Below, one piece after another: positions 54,257 to 63,200 of a DNA stretch of 64,000 nt. Below the pieces are notes generated by a model that saw only the letters and a list, made by a program, of their open reading frames with translations, was not told the DNA's origin and searched no databases. Source of the DNA: Siphonodentalium dalli (lineage: Eukaryota; Mollusca; Scaphopoda; Gadilida; Siphonodentaliidae); NCBI GenBank assembly GCA_032622095.1, contig CP136066.1, positions 187,960,716 to 188,024,715 of the forward strand, read 5' to 3'. The translations under genes and the position numbers were made by a program. Position 1 is the first letter of the stretch. Each line of letters opens with the position of its first letter.

Positions 54257-57200
54257 TGACCGAAATATTTTTATTGCACTTCCCTAAAATTGTTTTTGTT
54301 TTTTTTGTTTGTCAAAATCGGCTAACCCGTTTCCTCTTAGCGGCAATCCATTGCCGTCCGGAACATATTACTCCGTACTTTTTTCTACCTGTGGTAGCGG
54401 CTCATCGGAACAACTCCGTGTGCATAATCGAGTTGTTTACGTTACGGAATCGGCCGAAATGAGCCGAATGATCGCGGCTGTCAAGGTCGTTTGCAGACGC
54501 CACGATGGCGACCGCAGAAAAGGTTCCCAAAATAGGACAATGCGTCTGAAATCGGAGACAACATAGCCGCTCTCGAATAAGAGAAAGTTTATCAGAAACT
54601 TGTGACACTTTGTGTGTCGGTAATAAAAAGAACAATATTTTCTAAGACCAAACAGCCCGTGCAAACTTGCGTTTTAGTTCAAAACAAAATTATGCAGATT
54701 AACCCCTCGAGTCAATATAATCATTATCATGGGACATTTATTGAACGAAGTGTCCAACGATGCGGAATGTGAGCCTTCCAGTGTGGAAGTGGAATTGAGT
54801 TGAAGTTTCAGGGACCTAGATATCTTTACTCCTGAGTGTAAAGAACCCATTCAGAATGCTTTGGACTTCGAAAAAACACTCAAATTTGTGAAATTTACTC
54901 TGACTGAGAGAGTGCCTGAAAGTGAAACAGCAGAAAACAGGAAGGATCAGTGCACCAATGCTTTTGATATGCTTTTGGGAACATCAAAAGAAAAGGTTCT
55001 GCCCAAGTTTCTTCCAAAAGGAAAACATGAACTTAATGGTAAATATATTATTATTAAAATTAATAAATTAAAAATGATTAAAAAAAATTATTGAGTTAAT
55101 TTGTGCTATTATTACTCCAACCTTTCTTTGAGAATAGATCACAAATATGCCATGGGGTGTCCACTTTATATTCCTCCCCACCCTGTCCCAACCAATCCCA
55201 CCGCAACGCCTACCCAGTTCTTGTTCAATTCTGGCTTGTATATAGCTTGAATTGAGAATGTTTTGAAGGTTTCACGGCTGCAGCAGGCATGCTCCAACGC
55301 TGGTGACTGGAGACGACTCAGATGACACCACTCTGGATGTAAGTTGTAAGACCCTGTGTTCAATGAATAAAATCTGAGAGACACGGTCAGGCCACCCAAC
55401 ACGCCTAAATATAACTGCCCCTATCTTCTGACTGAAAATCCGGGATACATGCATCGATCCTGCCATGTGTGCCCCGACCCTTGATATACATGTCAATTGA
55501 ACAACAATCTTGTGAAGCTCATGTTGAATTTGCATTTTATTCTTCGCAAGAGAGTCTGGACATCTGCTGCCACTGCTGTGGGCCTAACTGAACAAGGGGC
55601 CCAGACATATTAAAGAGATACAAGGTGGTGCTGCCAGTGTGCAAGAAATGTGCAGAAAATTCACAAGGAGATTTCAAAGAGGAGTCCAAGATAAAGTCCT
55701 AATGACAATTTTCAGCAACATAACTAGTCAAAATAAAGCATGCAGAATCATGATATTTGTGATATGTTTTATTATATGGGAAAATTATAACATGGTATAA
55801 ATATCAGGTCTAATGAAAAAAAAAAAAAAAATTTACCTACCTACCTACCAGAGGGTTTATTTAGTGACAGCGTGCTAGCATCACCAAATTCACCCTCTGG
55901 GAAACGGCCTCAACTTCTATGGGAGACATAGAATCAGATTAAAGTTGCCCAGTTGAAGTTGGTGATGTTCACCCATTAGTCACCTCGATTAAGCATTTTA
56001 TATTCTGCAAATTAGGGGATATAGAAACTGAACAAAAGGGAACAAGAGGTGTGCACTCGAGTGCTAGCATACCCCCACCGTGGCAAATTCAACCCGCATT
56101 ATCCGTAAACCCAACAAAACAGATTTTTTAACTTTAAAGAAAAATTTGGATTAATAATTTTTATATTGGTTCATATTTGTTCGAATGATTGCAGAAACCC
56201 AAAAAAGGGTAGAAAATGAAACGCAACCTTAACATCTAAGATGGCTTTTGTAGAGTGTGATAGCATCCACAAAAAAGTAAGTTTCAAATATCTACGATCA
56301 AAACTGTAGGAGGAGTTGATTATACCATGAAGGTACCCTCATACAGAAAAACAGAAAATTATAAAAACAAAATTCAAAGTCGAAAGGCCCATAACTTTGG
56401 GAAAAATCATTGGATCAAACTCAAATTCGAACTTGACCTGTATTTTGATATGAACGACCCACAAAAAAAACAGAATTTCCAATTAAACAATCCAAACTTG
56501 AGTTATCATCCGGAAACCAAAGAAAAAAACAAGAAAAATTGAATTTTCTAAGTCGAAAAGCCCATAACTCTGATAAAAATCATCGGATCAAACTCAAATT
56601 CGAACTTGACCTGTATTTTGATATCATTAACTCACACAAAAAATGGAATTTTCAATTGAACAATCCAAACTTTAGTTATCATCTAGAAACCAAAAAAAAA
56701 AGAAGCAAATTTAATTTTCTAAGTCGAAAAAAGTCCATTACTCTAGAAAAAATCATCGGATGAAACTCAAATTCGAACTCAACCTGTATCTTGATATGAC
56801 TGATCTACAAAAAAAACGGTATTTGCAATTAAAGGATCCAAACTTGAGATATCATCCAGAAACCGGAAAACCGCAATTAGCATCATGCGGAGACGCAGTC
56901 CTAAGGAGATCGCATACAAAAATTATTGAAATTGGTTCATAGTTGTTCGAGTTATGAGGTCGGACGGACGGACGGACAGACGGACACACAGAGGGAGAAA
57001 GCGTGACGGACAGACGCAGTCAATCCAGTATACCCCCCATTTTCTTCGAAAGTGGGGGTATAAAAAGTAACTAACAAGAGCTACGCTGGGCGTGCAATAT
57101 ACGCCCTCTCTTGGGTCGGCGGAAACTGGTAAAAAAGGGGCATAACTCTGGTAAAAATTGGCGGACGGAACTCAAATTTGAACTTGACCTGTGTTTTGGT

Positions 57201-60200
57201 GGGAGAAAGTAATATACCAAATTATCATTGAATCCGATAAGCTCTAGTAAAGTTATCATGCGGACAAAAAATTTCAGGGATTTTCTAAGTCAAATTACGT
57301 CAAATAAGGGGCATAACTCCGGTGAAAATTGGCGGACGGAACCCAAATTGGAACTTGAGCTGTCTTTTCTCCTAATAAACCCACATACCAAATTTGATTG
57401 AAATCGGTTCACTCTAACTAAAGTTATCATCCGTACAACAAATTTCATGGATTTTCTAAGTCAAATTACGTCAAAAAAGGGGCCATAACTCTCGCAAAAA
57501 TTATCGGATTAAAACGAAATTCGGACTTGAGCTGTATTTCGATATATGTAATCCACAAAAATACGGGTTTTGCGTATAAACATTCCAAAATCGAGTTATC
57601 ATCCGGAAACCAAAAAACATAAGAAAAACTGAATTTTCTGAGTCGAAAACAGTGAATAAATCCTCGCTAAACAACTCTATAGGAACGGTGTTTACCGATG
57701 GACCTCATGCTGTAAATGTCCGTCACCCCGCTAAACAACTCTATAGGAACGGTGTTTACCAATGGACCTCATGCTGTAAATGTCCGTCACCCCGCTAAAC
57801 AACTCTATAGGAACGGTGTTTACCTATGGACCTCATGCTGTAAATGTCCGTCACCCCGCTAAACAACTCTATAGGAACGGTGTTTACCTATGGACCTCAT
57901 GCTGTAAATGTCCGTCACCCCGCTAAACAACTCTATAGGAACGGTGTTTACCTATGGACCTCATGCTGTAAATGTCCGTCACCCCGCTAAACAACTCTAT
58001 AGGAACGGTGTTTACCTATGGACCTCATGCTGTAAATGTCCGTCACCCCGCTAAACAACTCTATAGGAACGGTGTTTACCTATGGACCTCATGCTGTAAA
58101 TGTCCGTCACCCCGCTAAACAACTCTATAGGAACGGTGTTTACCGATGGACCTCATGCTGTAAATGTCCGTCACCCCGCTAAACAACTCTATAGGAACGG
58201 TGTTTACCGATGGACATCATGCTGTAAATGTCCGTCACCCTGCTAAACAACTCTATAGGAACGGTGTTTACCTATGGACCTCATGCTGTAAATGTCCGTC
58301 ACCCCGCTAAACAACTCTATAGGAACGGTGTTTACCTATGGACCTCATGCTGTAAATGTCCGTCACCCCGCTAAACAACTCTATAGGAACGGTGTTTACC
58401 TATGGACCTCATGCTGTAAATGTCCGTCACCCCGCTAAACAACTCTATAGGAACGGTGTTTACCTATGGACCTCATGCTGTAAATGTCCGTCACCCCGCT
58501 AAACAACTCTATAGGAACGGTGTTTACCGATGGACCTCATGCTGTAAATGTCCGTCACCCCGCTAAACAACTCTATAGGAACAGTGTTTACCGATGGACC
58601 TCATGCTGTAAATGTCCGTCACCCCGCTAAACAACTCTATAGGAACGGTGTTTACCTATGGACCTCATGCTGTAAATGTCCGTCACCCCGCTAAACAACT
58701 CTATAGGAACGGTGTTTACCGATGGACCTCATGCTGTAAATGTCCGTCACCATATTTTTAGACCTGTCTGGGAGAGAGTGGTTCGTCATGATGTGTTCAT
58801 TGCTACAAATGTGCATGAACATATTTATAAATATGAATTTATGCGGTGCCATTTTAATGGTGGTGGGGGTTAGATTGAGCTGCTAAGCAATAATCGTTTG
58901 TTCATATGTTTCATTGCACCTACCTGCAGATAGTGTACGTCCCATGGTTTCACTACTGTTGATACATCCAATGTTGTTACAAGCCTCCAGAAGGAATATC
59001 TCTGGACTGTACGGTAGGAGACCGGTTATAATCGCAGTCATCAGATTGGCATCAATGGTCACTTCCCTCTGGAAAAAGAAATTTATTCCAAGTCAAGTTT
59101 GAGAATAACAATCGTTTGGATTATGACTCTTGTGATTACGAGAAGTGTTATCCTTTCACCATTTCGGCAAGCCTGAGTTTAGTGTGCCTGTCATTTGCAG
59201 AATGAAGACCCCAGATGGTGAATTTAGTGATGCTATCCCACATAGCATCATCAAATTCACCCTCTGGGGACCTCAATCTGCATGGCCTCATCTGCTATGG
59301 GACACATAGACTCAGATTGAAGTTCCCAAATAGTGAATATTGTGACATACACCCAATGGGAACCTCGATTATGCACTGTATCGTCTGCCAATTTGGAGAT
59401 ATAGAGAAACTAAACTAAAAAATAAATAGAATCTTTGTTAAGAAGCTTCTATAGAAATTTGATAATAAAGAAACTTTGCAGAGAAGATGAGGCCTAAGCA
59501 GAATGAGGTCCCCAGAAGGTGAATTCAGTGATGCTAGCTCTCTATGTGAGATAGTGTCAGTAAATTCACCCTCTGGGGACCTCATTCTGCAAATGACAGG
59601 CACACTAAACTCAGGTTTGCATTTCAGTCATGCCAAAAACTGATGGCCAGCAACAGACAGTAATGCCCAAAATAATCGACTCCTTAACCACAGCAGAATT
59701 ATCGGTAATTTTTCAGGATTTAGTCGGAAATATGGCTTGTTGCCATTCATCGGAGAGCTCTGTGAGCACTAAGCCATATTTCGACTAAACCCTGAAAAAT
59801 TACCCATAATTCTGCTGTGGTTAAGGAGTCGATTATTTAGGGCATTACTGTATACTAGTAAGTGTAGTTCTGACTATTTCTGCATTCATCATTTACCCTA
59901 AGGCCATTAAAATAAAATGTCTGTTCTCAGGCAATTACATCTCAATTTTGAGATGAGGTAGGGAGGCTATTTATTTTTATGTTTTTTTCTCAAAATCTAG
60001 TAAACGTACTCCAGAAACAAACAAAAATTCAGTATCATTGTTAAAATCCAATATTTCCAACAGAAAATATTGAAAATAAAAGGTCAGCTGACCACAGTGT
60101 CCCCCGAAAAAGTGGCGAGTCGATGCCGCTTTGTTAAAGAAATTTTTTTAAATGTTGAAATTTTCTAAGTCGAAAAGGGTTAATAACTCCGTAAAAAAAT

Positions 60201-63200
60201 AATTTTTCCGTCCTCTATATACATGTTGCACATCTCCAATATGTGGATAACAATACTCTGAAGTTACAAATATCTACAATCAAAACTGTAGGAGGAGTTG
60301 ATTACACCATGAAGGTACCCTCATACAGAAAATTATAAAAAATGTTGAAATATTCTAAGTCGAAAAGGGTTAATAACTCTGTCAAAAAATAATTTTTCCG
60401 TCATCTATATACATGTTGCACATCTTCAATATATGGGCAACAATATTCTGAAGTTTCAAATCTCTAGGATGAAAACTGTAGGAGGATTGATTACACCATG
60501 AAGGTACCCTCATACAGAAAATTATAAAAAATGTTGAAATATTCTAAGTCGAAAAGGGTTAATAACTCTGTCAAAAAATAATTTTTCCGTCATCTATATA
60601 CATGTTGCACATCTTCAATATATGGGCAACAATATTCTGAAGTTTCAAATCTCTAGGATGAAAACTGTAGGAGGATTGATTACACCATGAAGGTACCCTC
60701 ATACAGAAAATTATAAAAAATGTTGAAATATTCTAAGTCGAAAAGGGTTAATAACTCTGTCAAAAAATAATTTTTCCGTCATCTATATACATGTTGCACA
60801 TCTTCAATATATGGGCAACAATATTCTGAAGTTTCAAATCTCTGGGATGAAATCTGTAGGAGGAGATGATAACACCATGAAGGTACTCAAAAGTGTGACG
60901 GACGGACGGACGGACGAACGGGCGGACGAACGGACGGACGGATCCCGTTTCTATAGTCCCCCGAAAATGTTTGACAAAGCTTTTTAAATGAATTTGCTGT
61001 GTCTAGTATCTGAATCACAAATGAAGAATGAATCATTTTACCATGGATATGAATAATGAATCATCTTACTATGGACTAGGTACACTTTTATCATTGAATG
61101 GAAGAGCAAAGGGGGGCTATATCACCACTTTGGTTTCAGTTGGCAACCTACATATTCACTGTTAAAATACTTTTAAATAGCTATCTTCGTCAATGGCCCA
61201 AATTAAAATTTGGTATCCAGAGATCAATTTTCATCACATGGTGTGAATAAGTTAAAAAATTTGATCGCAGTTCATAAATAAGTAATATGGGCATGTGATG
61301 ACATGGGCAACTTTACTTACTATCCATAGTTTTGGTGGGGCATATGGATCCTCACTCGGGTCTGTAGTCATCTGCCGATAAATTCTGTATTCCTGCACCA
61401 CACCCCGAATCTCATCCGCCATTGGTTCTCTCCATGATATATTCAATGCCGAACTATTAAGACCAAAAGTCACTGGTGTCGGCATATAGAATGGCTCTGT
61501 AAAGGTGAGAAATAGGCTCAACAGAGTATATTATATTTTGTTGCAAGGAGACCACTCATGTTTAGTATTAACAATCAGTTCAATTTTAAAATGGAAACAC
61601 CCACACTCAGCCTATTCCACGATAATGGTTAAATGTGCCAAAAAATCTAATAGTCTGTAAAAACATCACCGCTAAGAACATGGAAAAATAGATAAACAGA
61701 GTTCTCCAATAATGAAATTTTGCGTGTTGAAACCATTGTATTGGAAACAAAACTGTTACAGGGATATTATGGTTTTTCTAAATTTTTTAATATTTACCCA
61801 CTGCGAGTACCGTATGTCACTTTAATAGCAATAACGAAACTTCGCAGTTTGAAATAGGTTTGGTTTGTTCTTATAATCATTATTGATAGTTTTCCAATAT
61901 TGAAATTCCGCGTGTTGAAACCATTGTTAAGTAAACAAAACTATGACTTGTCAGGGTTCGCGCTGTTGTGTGCCATTTGTACCATTTGCACACAAAAAAA
62001 TTAAATTTGCACAAACTATTTTGCCTTTGGCACAAAAAATTGGCACACGTGTTTTCTCTCTATCAGCAATATAACTGCGACCATATTGAATTCAATAGCC
62101 ACCCTGGCATGACATCAATTAAAACAGACATGCAGTTAGCAGTATAATTAATTCACAGCTTATGTTAAAGCCATAAGTATGCCTTTATGGTTTGCGGCGA
62201 AAAAGGATTTGGGTTACAGACTTGTGTGATAAGCCCTTGCGTTAATCCAAGATGGCTGATGGTGGCCATGTTTTTCATAGAAAATCGTTCAAATTTGATA
62301 GCTCCCATCTACAGGTGATCATAATCGGGCCTGCAAAATTTGAAAATGATCCGGCCGTAAATATGGGCTGTAAGGTGTGCCGATGGATTAAAATTTGAAT
62401 CCAAGATGGCTGCTGGTGGTCATGTTTTTCATCGAAATTTGGAAAAATTTGATAGCTCCCATCTATAGGTCAACCTGAAGCTACATATGAAGATTGGTGA
62501 AGATCGGATGAGAGGTGCGGCCTGTGGCCTGTAGGATGTGCCAAAGGATGCTAAGATGCAGACAATGGACGCCAACCCATGGCAATAGCTCAAACTTTAC
62601 AATGTAAAGTTGAGCTAAAAACGGTTGTCTGGGTTTATTTTATGTTTGTGACTAGACCAAGTCCACAACAGCTTTGGATATTGGTTGGGATGATGCTGTT
62701 TTGGACTGCGTCCCATCCCATTACTCTTCTATAAAGGATTTTAAGCCCAGAATCGGGGGCAGGAGTTATCTTGCTTGTATGTCTTTGGATTAGATCAAAT
62801 AGAAGCTTTGTTTATATGAACATAGAGGGCAGCCTTTCCCAAACTTGACGATATCAAACATACATATATCAGAGGTCCGTTAATTATCCCAAGCTGTTGC
62901 GGACCGAGAAGACTTGGTCTAGTTTGAGATTTTAAACTCAACTTTCTGGCCAATTGCAGATGTTGTCTCTTACTGTGGCCAGAACATAAATACTTACGAG
63001 CTTCTCCAGTCCATCCTCTGACCCAGCTACTGGCGGTTTTACCCATCTCATTCTCCGCCAGCACCTGGAACTCGTAGGCCGTATACGGGAACAGATGAAC
63101 CACAGTAAAGTTAGTGGCAGGAGGATCCAGGGCGTTCTCCTCAGGCAGTACCAGTGGATCTGGGTTATACTGTCCACTCGGGTGGAAGATACGCTTCGGA

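Noticed and set aside
54187-54462. Polyproline open frame
   Set aside because: It is the translation of the C42 homopolymer and its flanks.
57666-58751. Possible CRISPR-like repeat array
   Set aside because: The 64-bp units are contiguous with no unique spacers and the context is an animal intron; it is a minisatellite.
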